From an uncultured Acidobacteriia bacterium (GTDB lineage Bacteria > Acidobacteriota > Terriglobia > Bryobacterales > Bryobacteraceae): a stretch of 64,000 nucleotides of DNA. The DNA lies in assembly GCA_903929755.1 (NCBI GenBank), contig CAIYVZ010000139.1:1-64000 (forward strand), given 5' to 3'. Under the pieces are notes generated by a model. The model was not told where the DNA came from. It saw only the letters and a list, made by a program, of their open reading frames with translations, and made no database searches. The position numbers and the translations under genes were made by a program. Shown in pieces: positions 1-8,631 of the stretch. How positions within the stretch are numbered: the first letter of the stretch is position 1; the number at the start of each line of letters is the position of its first letter.

Positions 1-412
1 CACATTGGCGACTACACACCCGCAGCCTGGACCACTTCCCGCCTTTAAATCCCCAGGTCACCCTACCACTTCACCAGAAAACAGTCCTCGTTTACAGATG
101 GGGTTGCTCTGACGCTTACTCTCAGTTGGTCCGGAACAACTGATTACCTTCCCACCATCAGCACGAAGGCATATGTTCCCTCCAGTTGTTCCAATGTAGT
201 TGCATACTTGGCTCAGGAACCGCCGACGCACCGGAATCCCTCGGAAGATTGCAACCATCTGGAACTGGACATCCGTTTCAGTTATGAACTTTGTTTGCGC
301 CCATCGTGCATCCAACAGAAGATACCTTCGCGGCGCAGCGAGTCATTGCCGCATCCCGTTCAATTCGAGCAACCCTCAGTGGCTTGATTCGGCTGGCCGG
401 CCGATCCATGGG
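1..412. other. Unassigned left edge
   Basis: No gene is convincing here. The short open frames on both strands lack start signals and recognisable domains. The first 48 bases read in frame 1 as a possible C-terminal tail ending in a TAA, but 15 codons are too few to support a call. The stretch may be the downstream flank of a gene lying outside the window. Confidence 0.4.
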
Positions 413-793
413 TCAGTAACGCGGCACCTGCAGACTCAGATTGGCTATCATCGCGAAGTGCTTCCGATTCTTTGAGACGAGGGTAAGGTTCTCTTCGATT
501 GCGGTCGCGGCGATCAACGCGTCGAAGGGTTGCAGACCGTGAGACCTGGCGTAGGTCTTTACCAGTGAATACGCACGGGCACCAATTTCCGCGACCAAAG
601 GCAGAATCGTCTGGGTTTCGAGGAAGCGGTCAATTTCTGCAAGATTGCGGTTATCACGTGAGCCAACGACGAGTTCCAGTGCCGTGATTCGGGACAGTGC
701 ATAGTCGCCAGCGAGGCTCTGCAGACAAAAGACCGCATCCGGATTACCCCGCATGCAATCGATCAGGACATCGGTATCCACGAGATATGCCAT
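413..793 (-). CDS. vapC: PIN-domain toxin, VapC family
   Basis: This 126-residue protein is a probable Mg2+-dependent RNase toxin. The PIN fold is indicated by the N-terminal MAYLVDTDVLID (first acidic residue Asp6), the central TALELVVG with Glu, and the C-terminal PFDALIAATAI followed by LTLVSKNRKHF, which supplies the last acidic residues. Its length is normal for VapC. It starts with ATG two bases after the stop of the DUF104 gene (796-1026), the usual antitoxin-then-toxin order, so the two are almost certainly co-transcribed and translationally coupled. All the PIN acidic positions that I can place are present, so the toxin is likely active. The RNA target cannot be deduced from sequence. 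Confidence 0.9.
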   Translation of the reverse strand: MAYLVDTDVLIDCMRGNPDAVFCLQSLAGDYALSRITALELVVGSRDNRNLAEIDRFLETQTILPLVAEIGARAYSLVKTYARSHGLQPFDALIAATAIEENLTLVSKNRKHFAMIANLSLQVPRY

Positions 794-795
794 GT

Positions 796-1026
796 TTAGA
801 AACGGGGATGACGCAGGGCGTTCACGTATTCGACGCTGTCAGCAATGTCGGTCCGGTCACGCCATATTCCGAAAAACTCCGGGGCAAACTGAGAGTGGAA
901 GCGGCGAGCCGTGCGTTCCACCGGCGCAGGCAGCGAGATGTCTACAATGGTGCCTTCATCGACGCTGACAGCAACCAGCGGCTTGAAAACACCACCTTCG
1001 TACTTAGCGGAAATCACCATCTTCAA
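796..1026 (-). CDS. DUF104/AF2212-like antitoxin
   Basis: This short protein of about 76 residues opens with a beta-rich segment, ISAKYEGGVFKPL, typical of DUF104 antitoxin-like proteins, followed by VDEGTIVDISLP. It is the presumed antitoxin for the PIN toxin immediately downstream. The annotated start is TTG at 1026. An in-frame ATG two codons later (1020) gives MVISAKYEGG and is an equally good choice. The C-terminal half (RRFHSQFAPEFFGIWRDR) is probably the toxin-binding tail. DUF104 with VapC is an established TA pairing; direct neutralisation here is inferred from position. Confidence 0.8.
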   Translation of the reverse strand: MKMVISAKYEGGVFKPLVAVSVDEGTIVDISLPAPVERTARRFHSQFAPEFFGIWRDRTDIADSVEYVNALRHPRF

Positions 1027-1044
1027 TTCAGCGTAGCACCGAAA

Positions 1045-2925
1045 TCACCGTCTGGGTCTGCCCCAGAAGATGAAGGTTCCGCGATCAGTAGCGGTCAGGA
1101 TGTCGATGGCTCCGTCCTTATTTAGATCCACTGCGCTGATTTGCGAGCCGACTCCGGAGCGGTTGTGGATGAGTTCGGGAACGAATTCGGCGCCTCCGGG
1201 GGCTTTGGGGTTTCTTACCGTCCGGTACCAGTAGAGGACCGGGGGGCCGTAGGCGTCGGGGTCGCTTTGGGTGTCTCCGTGAGACCAGTAGCGCTTGCCC
1301 ACAATGAAGTCAGGGATTCCGTCTCCGTCGATGTCGGCGGAAGTTGCTCCGTGAAGTTCCGAGAAGGTGACGCCTCCCGCGTTTTTCGTCGAGAAGTCGT
1401 CCATGATCATGTGGCGGACGAAGGAGATCTTGCCGGCTTTGTCGCGTTTTTGCTCGAACCAGGCGAGGCCTAAGCCGTGCGCTTCGAGGCCGGTGATTAC
1501 GTCGGGCAGGCCGTCCCCATTGATGTCATAGACCGGAATCTCGCCACCTCCCGGGAGGGACCGCGCCCAGCGGCCGAAGGCTTCGGGGTGGTAGCTCCAG
1601 CGATTCTGCCTGGCTCCGGTGGCTGGCTGCTCCCACCAGCCGTAGGCCGTCACGATGTCGAGGCGTCCATCTCCATTAATGTCTCCAACGCCGAGACCGT
1701 GCGTGGAAACACCTCCGACAGGGCTCTTTTCAGAGATGGGGTGGGTGATCCAGGGTTTCAGGGGGTCTGTGGGGTCGGGCCAGGCGATCTGGAGGTAGTT
1801 GTTGGCGGCGTAGATGAATTCGGGCCTGCCGTCACCATCAATATCTTTCAGAAGGGCAATTTCGGACTGAACTTTGGGGATGATTTCGTATTTCTTCCAT
1901 CGGCGGGGTTCTCCGGCGGGGTTGATAAAGAGATTAGCGGCGCGACCGTCGGAGGCTTCGATCACGTCCGGCCAGCCGTCGCCAGTCGCGTCGTAAGCAA
2001 AGTTAAACATGGCGTTGTGGGCGTAGTCATTCGAGGGGTTGACGGTGCTGGCAAGGAAGATTTCGCGGGAGACCGTGTAGTCGGGGCCGAGGTAGTAGTA
2101 AGGTCCGGCGACGATGTCGGGGATCCCGTCCTTATTAATATCGGCTGCGATGGCACCCCAGGCATAGTAAAACTCGTTGAGTCGCTGCATGCGGAAGCGC
2201 GAGGAGACCTGCTCGGCCGGGATCGGGCGAACTCCCATATCTTTCCAGGCGACGTCTTTGAACTGGATTTCCCCGACGCCCCCGGCGTAGAGGGCGATGG
2301 CTCCGTAGCTGGGGGCTTTGTCGTCCAGCGGGCCACCCTGAATGCCCCCGAGGCCTTCATTTAAGTGGGCTCGAACGGAATTGGCCGCGGCTACGATTTC
2401 GACCTGGTTCCAGCCGGCACGCCAGGTATTGACCGGGTGCTGAATGGGGAGATTGGCTTCGTCCCAGGGCTCGGGAGTTGTGGGACCACGTCCGCCACCG
2501 CCTCCACGGAGTTTTTCGCGGCTGGTTTCTTTGCCTGCGGCGTCCAGGGTGACGATGTAGGTAGCGAGGTCACCCGGCGTGAGCGATACGTAGATCCCGC
2601 GGAGGCCACCGTTGGGCGTCTTTTCGGCTCGAAGGCGGACTCCGGCCCGGCAGGCGGCGCTACACCGCAGCGAGGTGAAAACGCCGGTGTCCTGATAAGC
2701 GCGATCGAGGACGAGCCAGCCTTCCCGGCCCTTCGGCTGAACGGTCAGCTCAGCGTTGGCCAGCTGCCAATCGACGGAACCGAGCTTGTGCCAACCGGCG
2801 AGCGAGGAGCCGGAGATGCGGCCATCGGGAATAAAACTGGCGGTAACGGCCGCGGCGGGCTGTGCGCCGAAGGTGCTGAGGGCGAGAAGGAGCTGAAGGG
2901 TACGGCAAGTCATGTTCGGGGTCAT
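1045..2925 (-). CDS. Secreted FG-GAP/VCBS-repeat beta-propeller protein
   Basis: The 626-residue protein begins with a signal peptide (hydrophobic LLLALSTFGAQPAAA). Residues about 30-230 resemble a DUF1080/concanavalin-like jelly-roll (LGSVDWQLAN, GWLVLDRAYQDTGVFTS). From about 245 onward there are at least six FG-GAP/VCBS repeats with calcium-binding loops such as DINKDGIPDIV, DIDGDGRPEFI, DINGDGRLDIV, DINGDGLPDVI and DIDGDGIPDFI. The final one is DLNKDGAIDIL. Such proteins are secreted calcium-stabilised propellers; their ligand is unknown, though sugar binding is plausible from the N-terminal domain. The start could also be the Met at 2913. The gene is divergent from rmuC with only 32 bp between starts, so the promoters must overlap. 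Confidence 0.85.
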   Translation of the reverse strand: MTPNMTCRTLQLLLALSTFGAQPAAAVTASFIPDGRISGSSLAGWHKLGSVDWQLANAELTVQPKGREGWLVLDRAYQDTGVFTSLRCSAACRAGVRLRAEKTPNGGLRGIYVSLTPGDLATYIVTLDAAGKETSREKLRGGGGGRGPTTPEPWDEANLPIQHPVNTWRAGWNQVEIVAAANSVRAHLNEGLGGIQGGPLDDKAPSYGAIALYAGGVGEIQFKDVAWKDMGVRPIPAEQVSSRFRMQRLNEFYYAWGAIAADINKDGIPDIVAGPYYYLGPDYTVSREIFLASTVNPSNDYAHNAMFNFAYDATGDGWPDVIEASDGRAANLFINPAGEPRRWKKYEIIPKVQSEIALLKDIDGDGRPEFIYAANNYLQIAWPDPTDPLKPWITHPISEKSPVGGVSTHGLGVGDINGDGRLDIVTAYGWWEQPATGARQNRWSYHPEAFGRWARSLPGGGEIPVYDINGDGLPDVITGLEAHGLGLAWFEQKRDKAGKISFVRHMIMDDFSTKNAGGVTFSELHGATSADIDGDGIPDFIVGKRYWSHGDTQSDPDAYGPPVLYWYRTVRNPKAPGGAEFVPELIHNRSGVGSQISAVDLNKDGAIDILTATDRGTFIFWGRPRR

Positions 2926-2957
2926 TATATAGGCGTTTGGGGGGCTAAAGAGGTGCT

Positions 2958-4649
2958 ATGCTCAAAAAACAAGATCACCCCAAAATGTTTCCCGCAATCA
3001 CCCTCGTTCTGGTCGCTATCCTCTTGATTCTAAATCTGGTGGCGATGGTGCGGCTGCGCTCGCAGGAAGGGGCTGAATCCAGGCTTCGCGAGGAACTGGC
3101 GCGGGGGCGGCAGCAGCAGGCTGAGGAGTCCAGAGCGCTTCGCGAGGAGCTGTCGGCGAACGTCCAGCGGTCCGCACAGCAGGCGGAGTTACGGGCGGAG
3201 TCCCTGCGGAGTGCGCTGATGCAGCATGTGGTGGAACTGCAGCGCGACCAGAGAACGGAACTGGAGCGAAACCGGGAAACGGTAGAGACAAAGCTGACTG
3301 TAATGTCAGAGGCGCAGGCCGAAGAATCGCGGGGATTGCGCGAAGAACTGGCGACGGGAGCACGGCGGGCGGCGGCGGAGGCGGAGACGCGGGCCGAGGT
3401 ATTAAGAACGTCCATGATGCAGAGTCTGGCGGAGTTACAGCGGGAACAGCGGCTGGAACTGGAAAAGAGCCGGGCCACTGTGGAGCAGAAGCTGGCGGCC
3501 ATTCAGCAGGACAATGCTTTGAAGCTGGAGCAGATCCGCAAGACGTCAGAGTTGCAGGCGGAAGAATCGCGAACCCTGCGTGACGAACTGGCGGCCAGTG
3601 CACGCCGCACGGCCGGAGAAGCGGAGTTGCGCGCTGAGGTGCTGCGGACGTCACTGGCGCAGAATCTGGCGGAGTTGCAGAAGGAACAGCGGATCGAACT
3701 GGAGAAGAGCCGCGCTACGGTGGAACAAAAGCTGGGTGCCATCCAACAGGATAATGGGGCAAAGCTGGAGCAGATGCGGCAAACGGTGGATGAAAAGCTG
3801 CAAAGCACGCTCGAAACCCGGCTGGGCGAATCATTCCGTATCGTTAGCGACAGGCTGGAGCAGGTCCACAAGGGTCTGGGTGAGATGCAGTCTCTGGCAT
3901 CGGGCGTTGGCGACCTAAAGAAAGTTCTGACGAATGTGACAACCCGGGGCGCGTGGGGCGAAGTGCAACTGGAGAATCTGCTGACGCAGATGCTGGCTCC
4001 GGATCAGTTCGCCCGCAACGTTTCGACGGCCGGCAATGGCGAGAGAGTGGAATTCGCCATCAAGTTGCCGGGACCAGGCACCAGCCCGGTCTGGTTGCCG
4101 GTGGACGCAAAATTCCCCGCGGAGACGTATCAGCGCCTGGCCCACGCAGCCGAACGCGGCGATGCCGAGGGCGTGGAAGCGTGCTCACGGGAACTGGAAG
4201 GCGTGGTTCGGGCGTGCGCGAAGACGTTCAGCACGAAGTACCTGGCACCACCGAATACCACAGATTTCGGGATCCTGTTTCTGGCAACCGAAGGGCTTTA
4301 CGCGGAAGCTTTGCGCAGGCCAGGGCTGGCGGAGTCTCTGCAGGAGACATACCGGGTGGTTTTGGCTGGGCCGACAACTTTTGCTGCACTCTTGAACAGC
4401 CTGCAGATGGGCTTCCGGACGTTGGCCATTCAGCAGAGGTCGGGTGAGGTCTGGACGCTTTTGGGCGAGGTGAAAACCCAGTTCGGCAAGTATTCGCAGG
4501 TCCTGGACGTGATCCGCAAGAGGCTGGATCAGGCGACGCAGACGGTGGATGATGCGGCAATACGGACCAGGGCAATCGAAAAGCGTTTAAGGAGTGTGGA
4601 AGACACCGAAGAACCCGAACAGGCCCGGTTGATTCGCCTGGCGGTCTAA
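2958..4649 (+). CDS. rmuC: RmuC-family DNA recombination protein
   Basis: This 563-residue protein has an N-terminal membrane segment (about residues 11-30, ITLVLVAILLILNLVAMV), a long charged coiled coil (about 35-290) and a C-terminal RmuC domain (about 300-545). That domain carries the hallmark GAWGEVQLENLL, WLPVDAKFP and TTDFGILFLATEGLYAE motifs. RmuC proteins are nuclease-fold factors that limit inversion at short inverted repeats. The coiled coil contains three related units beginning QAEESRxLR at residues 54, 120 and 200, longer than in typical RmuC. An AGAGG ribosome site lies 4 bases before the ATG. Met10 is an alternative start that would sit directly at the membrane segment. Confidence 0.92.
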   Translation: MLKKQDHPKMFPAITLVLVAILLILNLVAMVRLRSQEGAESRLREELARGRQQQAEESRALREELSANVQRSAQQAELRAESLRSALMQHVVELQRDQRTELERNRETVETKLTVMSEAQAEESRGLREELATGARRAAAEAETRAEVLRTSMMQSLAELQREQRLELEKSRATVEQKLAAIQQDNALKLEQIRKTSELQAEESRTLRDELAASARRTAGEAELRAEVLRTSLAQNLAELQKEQRIELEKSRATVEQKLGAIQQDNGAKLEQMRQTVDEKLQSTLETRLGESFRIVSDRLEQVHKGLGEMQSLASGVGDLKKVLTNVTTRGAWGEVQLENLLTQMLAPDQFARNVSTAGNGERVEFAIKLPGPGTSPVWLPVDAKFPAETYQRLAHAAERGDAEGVEACSRELEGVVRACAKTFSTKYLAPPNTTDFGILFLATEGLYAEALRRPGLAESLQETYRVVLAGPTTFAALLNSLQMGFRTLAIQQRSGEVWTLLGEVKTQFGKYSQVLDVIRKRLDQATQTVDDAAIRTRAIEKRLRSVEDTEEPEQARLIRLAV

Positions 4650-4725
4650 GTCACCCGGTCTAACCTGATTTTTGCAGCGGTGGCGATTAATCCGAAATCA
4701 TTAACAGCGCTTTAATAACTGGCAC

Positions 4726-4754
4726 TTGCAGGCGCTAACATGAGAAAGTATTGG
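4726..4754 (+). promoter_or_regulatory. Possible sigma-70-type promoter
   Basis: TTGCAG and TATTGG are separated by 17 bases, upstream of the BNR-repeat gene. The match is only moderate, and the -10 overlaps the possible ribosome site region. Confidence 0.3.
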
Positions 4755-4779
4755 TGAGGAGTTGTGACCCCTTAGCCTG

Positions 4780-6714
4780 TTGGGCCGGAACACAATTCAC
4801 GGTATAAGAATCTTGAGCCGGAAATTATTTAGCTGCGTGGTGGTGATGTCGGCAGTGGTTGCCGTGCCGTCTATGGCTGCGCCCTGGCGTGCCACCGGGC
4901 CGTTTGGCGGAGACGCCGAACTGGTACGCAGTGTCCCCGGCGTAAAAAACCTGGTGGTAGCGGGCACCCACAACGGGCTGATTTTTAGTTCTTCCAACGG
5001 GGGGGCGTACTGGAATCCGGTGAATTTCCCGGCCCAGTTTGCCGGGACGCTGCACGCTCTGGAAGTTGACCCGCAGACTCCCTCACTTTGGTACGCCGGA
5101 GTGGAGAGCGATACCTCGTGGTTGTCAGGCGTTTGGAAGACCCTGGATTCCGGACGGACCTGGCAGTTAATTCCGGATACGAAGGGCCTGGCGGTTTGGT
5201 CTCTGGCGATATTTCCGGGGAACGCGGCGGTTGTTGCGGCGGGCACCGGCTCGGGCGTATTTCGGAGCGGAGACCACGGGGCAACCTGGCAAAGGATGTC
5301 GCCGGTCAGCAACACCGAACTGAAACCCGTCGTCTCGCTGGCCTTCCACCCTTCCAGCCAGAAGATTCTTTATGCCGGTACCACGCACCTGCCGTGGCGG
5401 ACTGCCGATGGCGGCTCCACCTGGCAGTCAATTCACGAAGGCATGCTGGATGATTCCGACGTGTTCAGCATCACGGTTGACCCGGCAAGACCGGCTCGTG
5501 TGTTCGCCAGTGCGTGCAGCGGTGTCTACGCGAGCCAGAATGAAGCGGCGAAATGGTCCAGGTTGGGTACGCCGCCTGGCGCTTTCCGCACCTACTTTGT
5601 CGCCATGGACCCGAAGCGCACCGATACCGTGTTTGCCGGGACGACAGAGGGTTTGCTCCGATCTTCGGACAGCGGCAAGAACTGGCGGAAGGTGAGCCCG
5701 AACGCGGTAAGGTCGATGGCTTTTGATCCGTGGGTTGCCGGCCGCCTGTTTTTCGCGTCCTCAACAGCGGGGCTGATGGTGAGTACGGACGATGGCCTGA
5801 CGCTGCGGGAATCCAATTTCGGGTTTACGAACCGCAACTTCACCACCTTGACGGGCGCAGGCGAACAGCTTTATTCCAGCAGCGTTTATGAACCAGTGTC
5901 GGGTGGCGTTTACCGAACCGGCAATCTGGGATTGCGGTGGACCCACGCGGGAGAACCGAGGCCGGATCAGTTACTGACAATGGCGGCGGCTCCGGATAAT
6001 CCAGCCAGACTTTTCGCCGCCGGGTACCGGGGACTCTTGAAATCAACCGATGGCGGCCAGGCTTGGGCCTCGGCTCCGAGTCCCCCGGGTAACAGAATTA
6101 TGGGCCTGGCGGCGTTGCGCGGCGGCACGGTACTTTCCGCGACTGAACAGGGCCTGTTCCGCAATAGCGGCGACGGGACCTGGACGCAGACCGGAAGCCT
6201 GCAGGCGAATACTTTATCGGTTTCCGGGGGCCTTCCCTTTGCGCTCACCTCAAACGGGGCATTTATCAGCAAGGATATGGGAAGCTCCTGGACGCAGTGC
6301 GGTAACCCGCAAGAGGGTGCCACATGGTACGGGCTGGCTTTTGATACCGGAGCATTTCCGGGCTCCAACGTCGGCAGTACGGCGATCGCCGCCACTTCGG
6401 CGGGCGCGTTTCGTTCCACAGATGGTTGTATCTCGTGGTCGGCAGTGCGGGAAGGTTTACGCGCTGAGACCACGAGCCTTGCATTGTTCCACCCGGTTCG
6501 CCACGGCGAGGCTTATGTCTCGCAGGGCGGCAGGGTGTTTCGCTCCCTGGACGGGGGCCAAAGATGGACGCCCCTGGACGACGAAGCCGCCGCAATATCC
6601 GGCCCGTCGTCCCTTTTTGTTCTTCCTTCCGCACCAGATCGGCTATTTGCACTGTTCCCGCGGAGGGGTGTATTTTCAACTACGATTGTTACTAAGGAGA
6701 CGACGCTTCCATGA
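4780..6714 (+). CDS. Secreted BNR/sortilin-like repeat protein
   Basis: The reading frame encodes up to 644 residues. A signal peptide follows a TTG at 4813 (SRKLFSCVVVMSAVVAVPSMAA); the upstream TTG at 4780 adds 11 residues, and neither start has a clear ribosome site. The mature protein is a chain of about ten BNR/Asp-box type repeats (TLDSGRTWQLI, SGDHGATWQRM, TADGGSTWQSI, SSDSGKNWRKV, STDGGQAWAS, SLDGGQRWTPL). These form seven- to ten-bladed propellers as in sialidases, sortilin and Ycf48-like proteins. No sialidase FRIP or catalytic Tyr/Glu set is seen, so binding or scaffolding is more likely than catalysis. The stop codon overlaps the ATG of the OmpA-like gene (ATGA), so the two are translationally coupled and may act together in the envelope. 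Confidence 0.8.
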   Translation: MGRNTIHGIRILSRKLFSCVVVMSAVVAVPSMAAPWRATGPFGGDAELVRSVPGVKNLVVAGTHNGLIFSSSNGGAYWNPVNFPAQFAGTLHALEVDPQTPSLWYAGVESDTSWLSGVWKTLDSGRTWQLIPDTKGLAVWSLAIFPGNAAVVAAGTGSGVFRSGDHGATWQRMSPVSNTELKPVVSLAFHPSSQKILYAGTTHLPWRTADGGSTWQSIHEGMLDDSDVFSITVDPARPARVFASACSGVYASQNEAAKWSRLGTPPGAFRTYFVAMDPKRTDTVFAGTTEGLLRSSDSGKNWRKVSPNAVRSMAFDPWVAGRLFFASSTAGLMVSTDDGLTLRESNFGFTNRNFTTLTGAGEQLYSSSVYEPVSGGVYRTGNLGLRWTHAGEPRPDQLLTMAAAPDNPARLFAAGYRGLLKSTDGGQAWASAPSPPGNRIMGLAALRGGTVLSATEQGLFRNSGDGTWTQTGSLQANTLSVSGGLPFALTSNGAFISKDMGSSWTQCGNPQEGATWYGLAFDTGAFPGSNVGSTAIAATSAGAFRSTDGCISWSAVREGLRAETTSLALFHPVRHGEAYVSQGGRVFRSLDGGQRWTPLDDEAAAISGPSSLFVLPSAPDRLFALFPRRGVFSTTIVTKETTLP

Positions 6715-8534
6715 TCAACAGATCAGAGTCACGCGCGCGCATCGGCAACTCAAAGGCGCTGGTCCTGCTTACCGCAGGTCTGGCACTGGCGGGTTCGGCA
6801 CTCGCTCAGAACTCGAATTTCGGTACCAAAGATGAGTCCGGAGGCTATTCCAAACTCGATATGAGTTTGTTTGCTGGCTGGAAATGGTTTCAGATCGGGC
6901 AAGGAAACAAGGGCGTACACCAGTTTGACCCCGGCTTTGGGTGGGGTGAACGGCTGAGTGAAGAAGTCCATAAGTACATCGGGCTTGAACAGGGCCTGAA
7001 TCTGAACTACAACCGGTTCAAGATCCAGCCGGTTGGGGCCTCGAACTATACTTCCCTCAAGAACAGCCACGCGACGGTTTATGGCGCCGGAGTCCTTCAC
7101 TTTACTCCGCGCGATGCCAAGTATCGTCCGTTCGTTCTGGTGGGCCCGGGCTACGCCTGGTACCGTGCAGGCAAAGGCTTTCAGACTGGTTACCCCATCA
7201 AGACCAGCGGCGAAACAGTCCTGGTCTATGGCGTGGGTCTGAAGATCAACGAGAACAGGAAATATGGCATTCGGTTTGACCTGACGGGCACCCGCAGCGG
7301 TTCGCCCCGGTTTGGGATTCCTTCGATTTCGGCCGGACCCGGATCCTTCTACCTGCCCAGCGCAAATCTGCACGAAAGCGGCCTGATGGCCAGTGTCGGG
7401 ATCACTCTGCGCAACCGCTACGTGAACCCCACGCCCCCGCCCGCTCCGCCTCCGCCCCCCCCGCCCCCCCCGCCCCCCGTTGCGAACGTTCGTATCCAGA
7501 GCGTTGACGGCGCAGGCGCAGGCGTTTGCCCTGGCGGCAATGTCCGCCTCACGGTTGCCGCCAACGGTTGGCTCGCCAACCAGACACCGTCCTACCAGTG
7601 GATGGTGAACGGCGCTCCCGCCCCCGGCGGCAATGCCGCTTCGTTCACGGTTCCCACAACGGATGCCGGCGCGAAGACGGTTACCGTTCGTGTGAGCGTT
7701 ACCGGCCCCGACAGCGCGGCCACGTCTAACCCCGTCACCGTGACGGTGAAGCCGCTGACGCCTCCCACCATTCGCTTCGCTGTTGCACCCGCCACCATGC
7801 CCTACGGCAACACCGCTGCTCTCGCCGCTCAGGCGACGGGTTCCGAGTGTGGTGGTCCGGCAACGGTCCGCTACACCGGTGAAGGCGTTACGGGCTCCAC
7901 GTTCGACTCCAAGGCTCTGGCCTTCGATCTCTCGAACCGGCTCAAGGCGCAGTCCCGCACGGTTCGCCTCACCGCGACCGCGACCGACCAGAAGAACCAG
8001 ACCGCTGCGGCGAACGCCGAAGTGACTGTGACGCTGAAGTCGGAAGCTCGTCGCCTCGACGACATCGTATTCCCGCAGATGAGCGCCCGCGTGAACAACT
8101 GCGCGAAGCGTGTTCTGCTGGAACAGCTAACCCCGATGCTGCGGAACGATCCGCAGGCGAAGGTCATCCTGATTGGACACCGTGACGACTCTGAAAAGGG
8201 TAAGCTCGGTTCGAAGATGGATCAGACGCGCGTCATCAACGCCGCCGCCGTCCTCAGCGCCGGTACGGGCATCTGCCCGCAGCTCGACCTCAGCCGCATC
8301 ATGTGGAAGGCAGCTGGTACCGATCAGGCGTCGGAAACGCGGCCTGCTCTGTGCGGAACCTCCACCGACGTGAAGGAACGTGGCGGTTCAGCCATCAAGG
8401 GCGCGGACAAGAAGGTTCAGTTCCGTCGCGTTGAAATCTGGATCGTTCCGGGTGGCGCGGAAATGCCGGCCGGCATTTCTGGTCTCCAGGCTGTTCCGGA
8501 GAAGGACGTCAAGGCAAAGGGCTGCCCGAAATAA
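6711..8534 (+). CDS. Outer-membrane beta-barrel protein with Ig-like and OmpA-like domains
   Basis: The 607-residue protein has a signal peptide (LVLLTAGLALAGSALAQ). A barrel of about 210 residues follows, with alternating aromatic strands (SLFAGWKWFQIG, VYGAGVLHFTPRD, MASVGITLRNRYV). Next come a proline linker (about residues 240-256), two Ig/PKD-like modules (about 260-445), and an OmpA-like C-terminal domain (about 450-590) with VILIGHRDDSEKG, DQTRVINAAAVL and FRRVEIWIV. The OmpA-like part probably contacts peptidoglycan, although its motif is degenerate compared with classical OmpA. AAGGAG lies 12 bases before the ATG, inside the end of the preceding gene. A strong terminator follows. The linker is encoded by C8-G-C8-G-C6 tracts, so the frame is prone to slippage. 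Confidence 0.85.
   Translation: MINRSESRARIGNSKALVLLTAGLALAGSALAQNSNFGTKDESGGYSKLDMSLFAGWKWFQIGQGNKGVHQFDPGFGWGERLSEEVHKYIGLEQGLNLNYNRFKIQPVGASNYTSLKNSHATVYGAGVLHFTPRDAKYRPFVLVGPGYAWYRAGKGFQTGYPIKTSGETVLVYGVGLKINENRKYGIRFDLTGTRSGSPRFGIPSISAGPGSFYLPSANLHESGLMASVGITLRNRYVNPTPPPAPPPPPPPPPPPVANVRIQSVDGAGAGVCPGGNVRLTVAANGWLANQTPSYQWMVNGAPAPGGNAASFTVPTTDAGAKTVTVRVSVTGPDSAATSNPVTVTVKPLTPPTIRFAVAPATMPYGNTAALAAQATGSECGGPATVRYTGEGVTGSTFDSKALAFDLSNRLKAQSRTVRLTATATDQKNQTAAANAEVTVTLKSEARRLDDIVFPQMSARVNNCAKRVLLEQLTPMLRNDPQAKVILIGHRDDSEKGKLGSKMDQTRVINAAAVLSAGTGICPQLDLSRIMWKAAGTDQASETRPALCGTSTDVKERGGSAIKGADKKVQFRRVEIWIVPGGAEMPAGISGLQAVPEKDVKAKGCPK
7428..7478 (+). repeat. Poly-C/proline linker tract
   Basis: This C-rich tract encodes the proline linker of the OmpA-like protein. 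It contains two C8 runs (7455-7462 and 7464-7471) and a C6 run (7473-7478) separated by single G bases. Confidence 0.9.
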
Positions 8535-8554
8535 GAGCAGGCCATTCAGCTGGC

Positions 8555-8589
8555 AAAAAGGCGGTGGGCTTCGGCCTGCCGCCTTTTTT
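8555..8589 (+). terminator. Rho-independent terminator with TTCG loop
   Basis: The outer stem AAAAAGGCGG/CCGCCTTTTT encloses an inner GGC-TTCG-GCC hairpin and runs into six T. It lies 20 bases after the OmpA-like stop and separates that operon from serA. Confidence 0.92.
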
Positions 8590-8631
8590 GCTTTTAGGGG
8601 CCTGAACCCTCAATGCGATACTGGAGGCAGT

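Noticed and set aside
1-48. C-terminal-like tail in frame 1
   Set aside because: Only 15 codons are visible and nothing else supports it.
8380-8631. Upstream extension of the serA frame
   Set aside because: It crosses the OmpA-like gene and the terminator; the TTG at 8632 has a ribosome site and gives the family's usual length.
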